11,809 nucleotides of DNA from CAZVFX01 sp964626565 (lineage in GTDB: Bacteria > Myxococcota_A > UBA9042 > CAIXZC01): positions 1 to 11,809 of the forward strand of contig CAZVFX010000177.1 of assembly GCA_964626565.1 (NCBI GenBank). The letters run 5' to 3'. How positions within the stretch are numbered: the stretch's first letter is position 1; each line of letters opens with the position of its first letter. The notes beneath the pieces are model-generated. The model was given only the letters and a program-made list of their open reading frames with translations. It was not told where the DNA came from and ran no database searches. A program made the translations under genes and the position numbers. Shown piece after piece: positions 6,401 through 11,809 of the stretch.

Positions 6401-7381
6401 GACTACACACTGGCCCGCCAGGCAGACGGTGCCTTCCTGGCACATATCTTCGTCTTCGTCGATCTCACCATCGCAGTCGTTGTCCTCGCCGTCGCAGTCC
6501 TCCTCGTCGATGAGGTCGTCGCAATCCTGGTCCACGCCGTCGCAAGTTTCCAGTGCGCCGGGGTGGATGGAAGCATCCTCCTCGTTGCAGTCGCCGAACC
6601 AACCGTCGCCGTCCAGATCCTGGCCGATGGTTATGGAAAGCTGCGGCGGGAAGCCGCCTTCCTTGCTGGAGAAGAGGACCCACCGCTGGATCGGTTGCTC
6701 GGAGTTTCCGTAGTCGGGGTCGTAGAGGTAAAAACCGCAGTTGGGCTGGATGGGAGTGCCCAGCACGTCAACGTTGCCTTCAACCCAGTCCACTACTGCC
6801 TTTGTAACATCATAATTCCACGCCCCCTCGCCGGAAATCGACAGGTTCTGAGGCAGGGAGTTCCAGGTCGTGCCGTTGGTGTCGTTGAGCACGTCCTCGT
6901 CCCATTCGCAAATGGCGTCGGGAATGCCGATCTTCTTCAGTTCGGTAGTCAGAACGTTCACCGGCGGGCCCATTTCTTCGATTTTGCCCATCTCCTGGAG
7001 CCTCAAGCCGGCGGCGAGGATCTTCCCCTCAGGAAGGTCGCTCAAGTCAAAGCGGATGTAGCCCCGGAACTTGCGGTGTGCGGACCACACCGGCTCCGTG
7101 CTCTCGCATTCACCTTCCGGCGCGCAGAAGTTGTAGGTCCAGTCGACCTCGCAGCAGACCTTGTCGTTGTCTTCGCACGGGTTCCATCCCGCGTTGAAAC
7201 ACTCCTGAGGTTCGATGCCCACCTTGACCACCGGCTCGGAGCCGTGGATCACCTGGTCGTTATGAGTGGCGTAGGTGTCGTGGGTAGGGGTCAGGTTCAC
7301 CTGCTTGATACCGGTATCGGCCATAGCATGTCCGGTCCACAACGTGAGCAAAGCCACAGTCCAAAGGACTTGTCTGGTCAT
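3470..7381 (-). CDS. Large composite exported protein: DNRLRE-like, MopE and cysteine repeats, MYXO-CTERM-like anchor, second signal-like segment, pilin-like tail (gene B)
   Basis: 1303 aa from ATG 7381; the ATG 19 codons upstream lacks a signal sequence directly behind it. Residues 1-21 are a signal peptide (LTLWTGHAMA then DTG). Residues 31-253 resemble a DNRLRE (CBM96-like) beta-sandwich: FRGYIRFDLSDLPEG, WNYDVTKAVVDWVEG and a PQLSITI end. Residues 254-314 carry MopE-type DLDGDGW...DGVDQDCDDLIDEE...DCDGEIDEDED calcium-type motifs. Residues 326-701 are six repeats of about 60 residues with the pattern C...DxDxDxC.EW...C. A Pro/Glu linker (702-771) leads to GCSC (784-787), a hydrophobic helix (795-815) and basic RAVRK, like a MYXO-CTERM sorting tail, which normally ends a protein. 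Here the frame runs straight into a second signal-like segment (822-839, LPVLLILLTVAASPVLA then DEP), a gene C-like domain (841-1121) and a leaderless pilin-like helix and tail (about 1128-1303; VAVPAFIKYLRK, GDLDCDGVYSTF, FIQNEME). Either one fused protein, a processed polyprotein, or two products with an internal start at 4954. Confidence 0.8.
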   Translation of the reverse strand: MTRQVLWTVALLTLWTGHAMADTGIKQVNLTPTHDTYATHNDQVIHGSEPVVKVGIEPQECFNAGWNPCEDNDKVCCEVDWTYNFCAPEGECESTEPVWSAHRKFRGYIRFDLSDLPEGKILAAGLRLQEMGKIEEMGPPVNVLTTELKKIGIPDAICEWDEDVLNDTNGTTWNSLPQNLSISGEGAWNYDVTKAVVDWVEGNVDVLGTPIQPNCGFYLYDPDYGNSEQPIQRWVLFSSKEGGFPPQLSITIGQDLDGDGWFGDCNEEDASIHPGALETCDGVDQDCDDLIDEEDCDGEDNDCDGEIDEDEDMCQEGTVCLAGQCVVTCVDECAGPYDKKCVQDENGIWAEWHCKDGDADPCLEYYKWEECKPDEFCNYGYCSGNCLDLCEPEQEGTTFCHKDSLGKWYLAGCDDYDADGCLEPGALESCGPAAFCWEGVCWPDCEEKCTILEEGGCLDECQPGKAECRKVDDGFYHLFQCRKAEGAGCFAWVDQGGCTDPETPYCEPFTGEVLGGEDFCNENMDCDDIWLWCSESKLGLDLCIKDSAGNWFIGNCGDADGDGCLAWDPVAQCEIGGGCVDAQCTPGCNARCHDPLSTDCTGEFLVSGCVDVNQDGCHEWVELDECNPATQVCEEGACKQTVPPCQDECEPDAIKCEEDDQGDAYLAACLPDQDADPCWEWGEAALCEWGCNYDGVSCEAPPSPELFPDSMPEYPAPEPAPEPAPETMPDTAVFPDLAAEVVEDPGIGDALPPPDPGAGDLPAAEMVEHVGTPDPHHGEDDADGCSCRITASRTAIPIGSLLLLLLSIAMLGALRFRAVRKGLPVLLILLTVAASPVLADEPSGLDFKAALNGAAKFLPQNLQMVTVIDAGKAYGQAADLGMLTGQGVPPETWEKMTRKQFDFIKARTGLTFNRVDAIILFVDGAERFGVLLLGDIAFGQGAKVKTTDVGGVAVHTHYDDPVFSMLPVGNGGLAVFFDRGQAGEYGGEVLQGGKSLSKERLERFSTALPATSEAWVAFVMMLDHPKIVAEWERDIPFPKFDEIRVWLGEEHGAVTGVGPAAAVDGLLSKLEEGRGKVREAVAGWEKEPGNENLLRGFLAVSLKVLLEPILEAVQPKVSSDRTEVTWNVAVPSLWSLWIVGTGSAVAVPAFIKYLRKRDTKEAVTELDKMHAGASKALCTVRIDPETGSQLPFELPPPQPPTPPLGTCCKQNAKSGECEPNPDWWNNETWSRLMFQVTEPHLYSYEFKWEKQPGDVVQFEASAYGDLDCDGVYSTFSKYGFFEVRDGTCAPKSEPTFFIQNEME
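4865..5032 (-). other. Junction in gene B: MYXO-CTERM-like tail joined to an internal signal-peptide-like segment
   Basis: Residues 784-839 of gene B read GCSC, a short spacer, hydrophobic GSLLLLLLSIAMLGAL, basic RFRAVRKG, then LPVLLILLTVAASPVLA followed by DEP. The first half matches the three-part MYXO-CTERM layout (cysteine motif, membrane helix, arginines). The second half matches a signal peptide with an A-x-A-like cleavage site (VLA). ATG 4954 (residue 810) could start a 494-residue protein with a good n-region and h-region, but no purine-rich ribosome binding site precedes it (the upstream bases are CT-rich). No stop codon separates the halves. Confidence 0.6.
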
Positions 7382-7387
7382 TGGATG

Positions 7388-7394
7388 CCCTCCC
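7388..7394 (-). promoter_or_regulatory. Ribosome binding site deciding the gene B start
   Basis: GGGAGGG on the minus strand lies 6 nt ahead of ATG 7381. It supports that start over the in-frame ATG at 7438, which would put 19 uncharacteristic residues before the signal peptide. Confidence 0.65.
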
Positions 7395-7402
7395 AATCGT
7401 TC

Positions 7403-7440
7403 GCTACTGATGGTAGCAAACCGTGACGTGACTGTCACGG
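7403..7440 (-). terminator. Two tandem hairpins in the gene A - gene B spacer (possible attenuator)
   Basis: CCGTGAC (7421-7427) and GTCACGG (7434-7440) form a perfect 7-bp stem with a 6-nt loop, 16 nt past the gene A stop. GCTAC (7403-7407) and GTAGC (7413-7417) form a second perfect stem 3 nt further on. In the minus-strand direction the larger stem is followed only by TTTGCT, so any intrinsic termination would be partial. An mRNA-processing or stabilising role is equally possible. The spacer also holds the gene B ribosome binding site. Confidence 0.45.
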
Positions 7441-7456
7441 CCTGTAGTACTGAGGT

Positions 7457-10400
7457 CTACTCCTCGTAGTGCACGGGATTCGTCGACCCGTTGAGGGTCT
7501 CGTAATCCAGACGGATTCTCCCTGCGGAAGGTGAAACCGGTGCGCCGCAACACCAGTGGGTGTAGCCGTGTTTTCCCGGTTTTGCGGTGACCAGGTTGGA
7601 GCCGATGTTGACGGTGTCGCCGGTGAGGTGGATGCTGCCGCCGGCGCCGGAGGACGGGCCGGATGCGTCCTGCCCCCAACTGGAGGAGTTGTCCGCGCCA
7701 TCGGCGTTGACCGACCCAGACACGTTGATCGTCTTGGCAAAGAGCCGGATGATGCCGCCCCCCGCACCTCCTGCGCCCGAGCCGCCGCAGTTGTTGTCAC
7801 GGCCGCCGGAGCCGGAGCCGGCGCCGAAGAAGAGGCCTGACAACCCCGGCGCGCCATAGGCGCCGCCCCCTTCGCCGCCAACGTCGCTGCCGCATCCGCA
7901 ACCGTTGCAGTTGGTTCCGGTCTGCCCGTTGGCCGCATACCCGCCGCCGCCCGAGCCGGCCGCGGATGCATCCCCGCTGCAGTTGGACCAGGTGGACCCG
8001 CCGCCGCCACCGCAGTTCTCCGCGGTGCTCTGGATCCCGGTCCCGCACCAACCCTCGCCCTGGTAGCCGTTGCACTTGCAGCAGGTGCTCTTCCCCGGCC
8101 GGAAACCTTTGCCCTGCACGGTGACGCCCCCTGCTATCTCCACCGTGCCGCTGGCCCTGAAAACTACGATGCCGCCGGTGTAGCCTTCCCACGCCGAGAT
8201 GCTTATGGATGCGCCGGACTGGACGGTGACGTTTGCGTAGTGCGGCACGTCCACGATCTGGATCGCAGATGCTTCGGCGGTGTTGAAATTGCCCGAGAAG
8301 TACTCGTTCTCCAGCGGCTCGGCCAAAGTCACGAAGTTACCGTCAACCGAGGCGATAGTCCTGAACTCGTGGGTGCCGGCGTTGCTCTCGTGCTGCATCT
8401 GGATCACCATGATCTCCATGCCCTCGACAAACCCGGTGGCGTTGCAGAAATTCAGTACGGTCTCCCCGGCGGCAACCGTGTCGACACCGATACACGAGTA
8501 CTTGTTTATTTGTACGTTGGCGGAAGAGACCACGAGGTCGCCGTCTGCGCCGTCGCCGTAGGGATTGGTCACACATTCCCCTTCCAGACACCATTTGCCC
8601 GGGCCGCAGGTGGTCTCATCGGGATAAGCTGTGCACTGCTCGCATTCGCCCTCGGCGTAGGCGCAAGGGCCGCAAGTGGCCACAACCACGTCCTCGAAAG
8701 AGGTGCAGTCCGCGCCGTTTTCCTCCTTGCACTGGCCAACGTCTTTGCACCTGCCGTTCACCAGGTCCGCGTAGTCCCGGCGCATGCAGTAGTTGGTTTC
8801 TTCCGCGGACGCGTCCCCGGACGTGAACAGGTAGTCCAGTTCGTCGCAATCGAGTTCGCCGCAATCCGCGTCGTCTGCGGGTGCGCCGGGTTCTCCCGCA
8901 CCATCGCAAACCAGGCAGAGGTCCAGGTAGGCGCCGGCGGGCGCCGGGTAGTACTCGCAGCCCGAGTCCCACAAACAGACATCGGTGGTGCACTCGTTGG
9001 CATCGTCACAATCGGGGGCCGGGCCGGGTACACAGACGCCCGCTGCGCACTCGTCATTGATGGTACAGGCGTTGCCGTCATCGCATGGAAGGGTGTTGGT
9101 TTGGAACAGACAGCCTGCGACCGCGTCGCACGAATCATCGGTGCACAGGTTGCCATCGTTACAGCTCAAGCTTGCACTGCCTGCGCACTCGCCATCGGCG
9201 CATACGTCGTAGAGGGAGCAAGCGTCGCCGTCATTGCAGGGGAGGGTGTTGTTTCCCGACCAGCAGCCGGTCTGTGGATCGCACTGGTCGTCGGTGCATG
9301 GATTGCCGTCCCCGCAATCGGCCTGCCCCGTTCCCAGGCATGCCCCGCCCGAGCAGGTGTCCCCCGTGGTGCATTCGTTGTCATCATCGCAGGGAAGGGA
9401 GTTTTCCTCCCACACACAGCCCGACTCAGAGTCGCACTGTTCGTCTGTGCAGGGGTTGCCATCGTCGCAATTCAGACTGCCGCTGGATATGCATGCGCCA
9501 TCAGCGCAAACGTCGCCGGTGGTACATAGATCATCGTCATTGCAGGGTAGGGTGTTGGTGTAAAAAACACAGCCATCGAGGGGGTCACACCAGTCGGTAG
9601 TGCACGGGTTGTCGTCGTCGCACTCGGCGGGCCCTTCCACTACGCACGCACCTTCTGAACAGTGGTCGCCAACGGTGCAGGGGTTGCCATCGTCGCACGA
9701 TTGTTGGTTGGGGGAGTGCTGGCACAGTCCTTCGTCGCAGGCATCGTCGGTGCAGGGATTGCCGTCGCCGCAGTCCAGAGGTTGCCCGGGGGCGCACTGC
9801 CCGGCTACGCATGAATCGCCGACGGTGCAGGGGTCGCCGTCGCTGCACGGAGTGGCGCTGTTTTCGTGGGAACAACCGCCGTCGGGCAGGCAGATATCCT
9901 TGGTGCAGGGATTGCCGTCGTCGCATTCCAGCGACCCGGAACCCACGCACTGTCCGCCCAGGCATTGGTCGTCAGTGGTGCAGCTATTCAGATCATCGCA
10001 GGGGGCTACGTTGTTGACGTGGACGCAGCCCATGCCCTGCTGGCACGCGTCGTCGGTACACGGATTGCCGTCTTCGCAGGCCAGCTCCTCGCCGCCCAGG
10101 CACTCCCCTCCGGAGCACTGGTCGCCCACAGTGCACAGGTCGCCGTCCTGGCAGGGGCTGTCGTTGTTCTCGTAGATACACCCTGATTCGGGGGCGCACA
10201 GGTCGGTGGTGCACGGATTACCGTCGGTACAGTTGGTTTCCACACCGGCCCCGCAGACACCTTCCAGACAGCTCTCACCCACCGTGCACTGATCACCGTC
10301 ATCGCAGGCCTGGCCGTCGTTGGCCGACACCAGGGAGCATTCACCGGTGACCGAATGGCAGGACGCAGCCAGACATTCAAAGCCCGGTCCTTCGGGTTCG

Positions 10401-11644
10401 TCGCACTCTATTATCGTGCCCGGGTCTACCGAGCACAGGTGGGGCACACTTGCCGTGTCGCAAACAAGGGTTCCGTTGCAGACATCACCGTCCTCCAGCG
10501 GCCCGCAGTCCGAGTCCTTGACGCAGTCGCACGCAACCTGAAAACCTTTGCACTGGCCCAGGGCGCACTCGTCGGCCACGGTGCACGGGTCGTCGTCGTC
10601 GCAGTCCGCGGTGTTGAAAGTGTAGATGCAGCCGCCGGAAGGGTCGCAACTGTCGATGGTGCACGGGTTTTCGTCCTGGCAGTCGATGGTGGTGCCCACG
10701 CATTCGCCTTCCACACAGTGGTCCGCCAGGGTACAGACGTCGGAGTCGTTGCAGTCGGTGCCGGTAAGCGGGGTGCTCACGCATCCCTGGTCCGGATCGC
10801 AGACGTCTTCGGTGCAGCTATTGTCGTCGTTGCAGTCCACGTCGTCCACTGCGCCGTCGCAATCGTTGTCCGTACCATCACAAAGCTCTTCGGAAGGAGT
10901 GAGTGCGTCGCACGCGCTTAGTCCACCCGCGGTGCAGGTGCGCAAGCCGTGGCAGCTTCCCCACTCGTTCTCCACCAGGCAGGGGGTGGTCAAGGCCAGC
11001 GCGGTCGCCTTTTTTGAGCATGCACACAGTCCCGAGTCCGCGGTGCACTGCTTCAAAGCGCCGCCTTCCGCGGTAACGGAATCGATGCAGGAATAGCCGG
11101 CGGGGCAGTCGGCATGCTCATCGCAAAACGCCCCACAGAAATTTTCACCCCCCCCGTATTCCACGCAGACATCTTCCACGCCGGTGGGGGATTTGCAGTC
11201 CGCACTGGTGTGGCACGGCCGGCACAGGTGGGTAAACGGGGAGATGCAGGCAAACCCGACATCCGGGCCGGTTCCCACCTGCTCGCACGACCACCCTTCC
11301 GGGCATTCTTCGACGCAACTCTCGGTGCACACGGTGTCGCCCATGTGGTCGACGCAGATGCCCGACAGGCAGTCTCCGCCGTCTTCACACGGGTCGAGGA
11401 AGCAGCCGTCCCCCGGCTGGCAGCCGGAAATGAGGTCTGCCACCTCGACAACCTCCTGCGGGATCAGCTCCCAAACGTCCGGCTGTGCCGGTACGTCCAC
11501 CGGGGAGATCTCGGGTGTCATTTCCGCGGTCAACAGATCGGGTGCCGAGTCGGTCTTCAGAACCGGCCCTTCGCCGGCGCCATCGCCGCAGGCCATCGAC
11601 AGCATTGTGATGGACACGATCATAATCGCAAGCTTCCGCTTCAT
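7457..11644 (-). CDS. Giant cysteine-repeat lipoprotein with glycine-rich C-terminal domain (gene A)
   Basis: 1395 aa; GAGGG 6 nt before ATG 11644 supports the start. MKRKLAIMIV... ends in SMAC, with Cys19 as probable lipid acceptor. A D/P/E/V linker covers about 20-73, then a cysteine-rich region (75-250) with CEDGGDCLSGICVD and CPEGWSC motifs of a type frequent in myxobacterial surface proteins. A MopE-type CDGTDNDCDGAVDD lies at 255-268. Residues 271-892 are eleven repeats of about 51 residues, each made of a CDDGNPCTxDxC...GC half and a CTVGDxCxxGxC half, interrupted by a different module at about 371-446. Residues 901-1026 are further cysteine-rich sequence. The C-terminal part begins YGDGADGDLVVSSANVQIN (about 1029-1047), then a predicted beta-rich region and a glycine-rich stretch (about 1198-1300) with GGGGG, GGGGY and GGEGGG clusters, ending in further beta-type sequence. 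This resembles glycine-rich surface domains of large bacterial adhesin-like proteins. No enzyme motif seen. It is first in the block, so probably on the leading mRNA. Adhesion or matrix role is inferred only. Confidence 0.85.
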   Translation of the reverse strand: MKRKLAIMIVSITMLSMACGDGAGEGPVLKTDSAPDLLTAEMTPEISPVDVPAQPDVWELIPQEVVEVADLISGCQPGDGCFLDPCEDGGDCLSGICVDHMGDTVCTESCVEECPEGWSCEQVGTGPDVGFACISPFTHLCRPCHTSADCKSPTGVEDVCVEYGGGENFCGAFCDEHADCPAGYSCIDSVTAEGGALKQCTADSGLCACSKKATALALTTPCLVENEWGSCHGLRTCTAGGLSACDALTPSEELCDGTDNDCDGAVDDVDCNDDNSCTEDVCDPDQGCVSTPLTGTDCNDSDVCTLADHCVEGECVGTTIDCQDENPCTIDSCDPSGGCIYTFNTADCDDDDPCTVADECALGQCKGFQVACDCVKDSDCGPLEDGDVCNGTLVCDTASVPHLCSVDPGTIIECDEPEGPGFECLAASCHSVTGECSLVSANDGQACDDGDQCTVGESCLEGVCGAGVETNCTDGNPCTTDLCAPESGCIYENNDSPCQDGDLCTVGDQCSGGECLGGEELACEDGNPCTDDACQQGMGCVHVNNVAPCDDLNSCTTDDQCLGGQCVGSGSLECDDGNPCTKDICLPDGGCSHENSATPCSDGDPCTVGDSCVAGQCAPGQPLDCGDGNPCTDDACDEGLCQHSPNQQSCDDGNPCTVGDHCSEGACVVEGPAECDDDNPCTTDWCDPLDGCVFYTNTLPCNDDDLCTTGDVCADGACISSGSLNCDDGNPCTDEQCDSESGCVWEENSLPCDDDNECTTGDTCSGGACLGTGQADCGDGNPCTDDQCDPQTGCWSGNNTLPCNDGDACSLYDVCADGECAGSASLSCNDGNLCTDDSCDAVAGCLFQTNTLPCDDGNACTINDECAAGVCVPGPAPDCDDANECTTDVCLWDSGCEYYPAPAGAYLDLCLVCDGAGEPGAPADDADCGELDCDELDYLFTSGDASAEETNYCMRRDYADLVNGRCKDVGQCKEENGADCTSFEDVVVATCGPCAYAEGECEQCTAYPDETTCGPGKWCLEGECVTNPYGDGADGDLVVSSANVQINKYSCIGVDTVAAGETVLNFCNATGFVEGMEIMVIQMQHESNAGTHEFRTIASVDGNFVTLAEPLENEYFSGNFNTAEASAIQIVDVPHYANVTVQSGASISISAWEGYTGGIVVFRASGTVEIAGGVTVQGKGFRPGKSTCCKCNGYQGEGWCGTGIQSTAENCGGGGGSTWSNCSGDASAAGSGGGGYAANGQTGTNCNGCGCGSDVGGEGGGAYGAPGLSGLFFGAGSGSGGRDNNCGGSGAGGAGGGIIRLFAKTINVSGSVNADGADNSSSWGQDASGPSSGAGGSIHLTGDTVNIGSNLVTAKPGKHGYTHWCCGAPVSPSAGRIRLDYETLNGSTNPVHYEE
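8969..10834 (-). repeat. About 153-bp periodic coding repeat in gene A
   Basis: Residues 271-892 repeat with a period of 50-51 residues. The CTVGDxC-type half begins near residues 305, 355, 454, 505, 556, 607, 657, 708, 759, 810 and 861, so spacing is almost exact except for one 99-residue step that contains an inserted non-canonical module (about 371-446, positions 10534-10307). DNA similarity between units is visible as recurring plus-strand GGGATTGCCGTC-type stretches. In-frame copy-number change by recombination is plausible. Confidence 0.85.
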
Positions 11645-11677
11645 TCTCTTCCCTCGTCTTTGAACTCGTCAGAGGGA

Positions 11678-11686
11678 AGCATAGCA
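11678..11686 (-). promoter_or_regulatory. Possible extended -10 promoter element for gene A
   Basis: The minus strand reads TGCTATGCT, a TGn extension plus a TATGCT -10-like hexamer, about 34 nt before ATG 11644. No convincing -35 hexamer lies 16-18 nt upstream, as can occur with extended -10 promoters. The element is short and unsupported by other evidence. Confidence 0.3.
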
Positions 11687-11692
11687 TTTTCG

Positions 11693-11793
11693 GGGGCCGG
11701 GCGCACCGGCTTTGAACGTACGGCCCCGGCTATAAGCCCGGGGCGGAATGGATCGGCCGATGCGGACATGTTTCCCACAGCTTACGATGTGGG
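11693..11793. other. Cluster of GC-rich inverted repeats upstream of gene A
   Basis: GGGGCCG (11693-11699) pairs with CGGCCCC (11721-11727). Overlapping and competing with it, GCCCCGG (11723-11729) pairs with CCGGGGC (11738-11744), with two further pairs inside. ATCGGCCGAT (11752-11761) is a perfect 10-bp palindrome. CCCACA (11774-11779) pairs with TGTGGG (11788-11793). The two mutually exclusive stems could be leader structures or operator sites. A minus-strand frame is open from the window edge and ends in a TGA overlapping the gene A ATG, so the tail of an upstream gene cannot be excluded. GGAGGAGGA at the right edge could be a ribosome binding site for a divergent gene beyond the window. 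Confidence 0.35.
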
Positions 11794-11809
11794 CTTCTAT
11801 GGAGGAGGA

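Noticed and set aside
6179..7426. Long plus-strand open frame (415 codons) opposite the N-terminal half of gene B
   Set aside because: Composition is driven by the opposite strand (V/A/L-rich repeats mirroring the DCDG and cysteine motifs); no recognisable motif, and it covers the whole signal peptide and DNRLRE-like region of gene B.
8240..9529. Long plus-strand open frame (429 codons) opposite gene A
   Set aside because: It is the antisense of the cysteine repeats; its product is a low-complexity V/A/G/R-rich sequence with no domain, and gene A on the other strand has a signal sequence, repeats and a ribosome binding site.
8969..10834. CRISPR-like array from regularly spaced GGGATTGCCGTC-type motifs
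   Set aside because: The period of about 153 bp is too long, units diverge, and the whole stretch is one continuous coding frame of cysteine repeats.
11645..11809. Tail of an upstream minus-strand gene (55 codons open from the window edge, TGA overlapping the gene A ATG)
   Set aside because: The frame is short, its translation shows no recognisable motif, and such an open stretch is likely by chance in GC-rich DNA; it cannot be decided without sequence beyond the window.
11748..11809. Start of a divergent plus-strand gene (ATG at 11748, reading MDRPMRTCFPQ)
   Set aside because: Only about 20 codons are visible and the region is full of palindromes; no reliable evidence of coding.

Overview
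The window looks like GC-rich chromosomal DNA of a myxobacterium-like organism (Myxococcota, formerly Deltaproteobacteria). The support is: large exported cysteine-rich proteins, Asp/Pro/Glu/Val-rich linkers behind lipoprotein signals, MopE-type DCDG repeats, CDDGNPCT-type repeats, a CGPDGCGG motif, a MYXO-CTERM-like tail, and pilin-like modules of the kind found in this phylum. No marker gene fixes the taxon.

Layout. Positions 3-383 (+) hold the C-terminal 126 residues of an alpha/beta hydrolase whose start lies left of the window. It converges on a block of four minus-strand genes that fills the rest. The gap between the two is completely occupied by two facing arrays of 8-bp repeats (383-472). 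In transcription order the minus-strand genes are: A (11644-7457, 1395 aa), a lipoprotein with eleven CDDGNPCT-type repeats and a glycine-rich C-terminal domain; B (7381-3470, 1303 aa), a composite protein; C (3460-1778, 560 aa), a lipoprotein paralogous to the C-terminal part of B; D (1687-473, 404 aa), a lipoprotein with a triplicated ten-cysteine module. Spacers are 75, 9 and 90 bp. The A-B spacer carries two perfect hairpins, and the C-D spacer carries a widespread REP-like repeat. The 165 bp upstream of A (11645-11809) carry a possible extended -10 promoter and several GC-rich hairpins.

How the genes may work together (inference). All four products have export signals and most are rich in cysteine and acidic calcium-type loops, so they are probably cell-envelope or surface proteins folded in the periplasm. 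B and C share a roughly 280-residue domain followed by a type IV pilin-like hydrophobic helix and globular tail, but neither has a prepilin leader next to that helix. B also reads like two proteins joined in one frame: a signal peptide, DNRLRE-like domain, MopE motifs, six cysteine repeats and a MYXO-CTERM-like anchor, followed at once by a second signal-peptide-like segment and the C-like half. The strongest candidate for something undescribed is therefore this operon of surface proteins with leaderless pilin-like tails and a possible exported polyprotein. I saw no CRISPR array, transposase, tRNA or rRNA.
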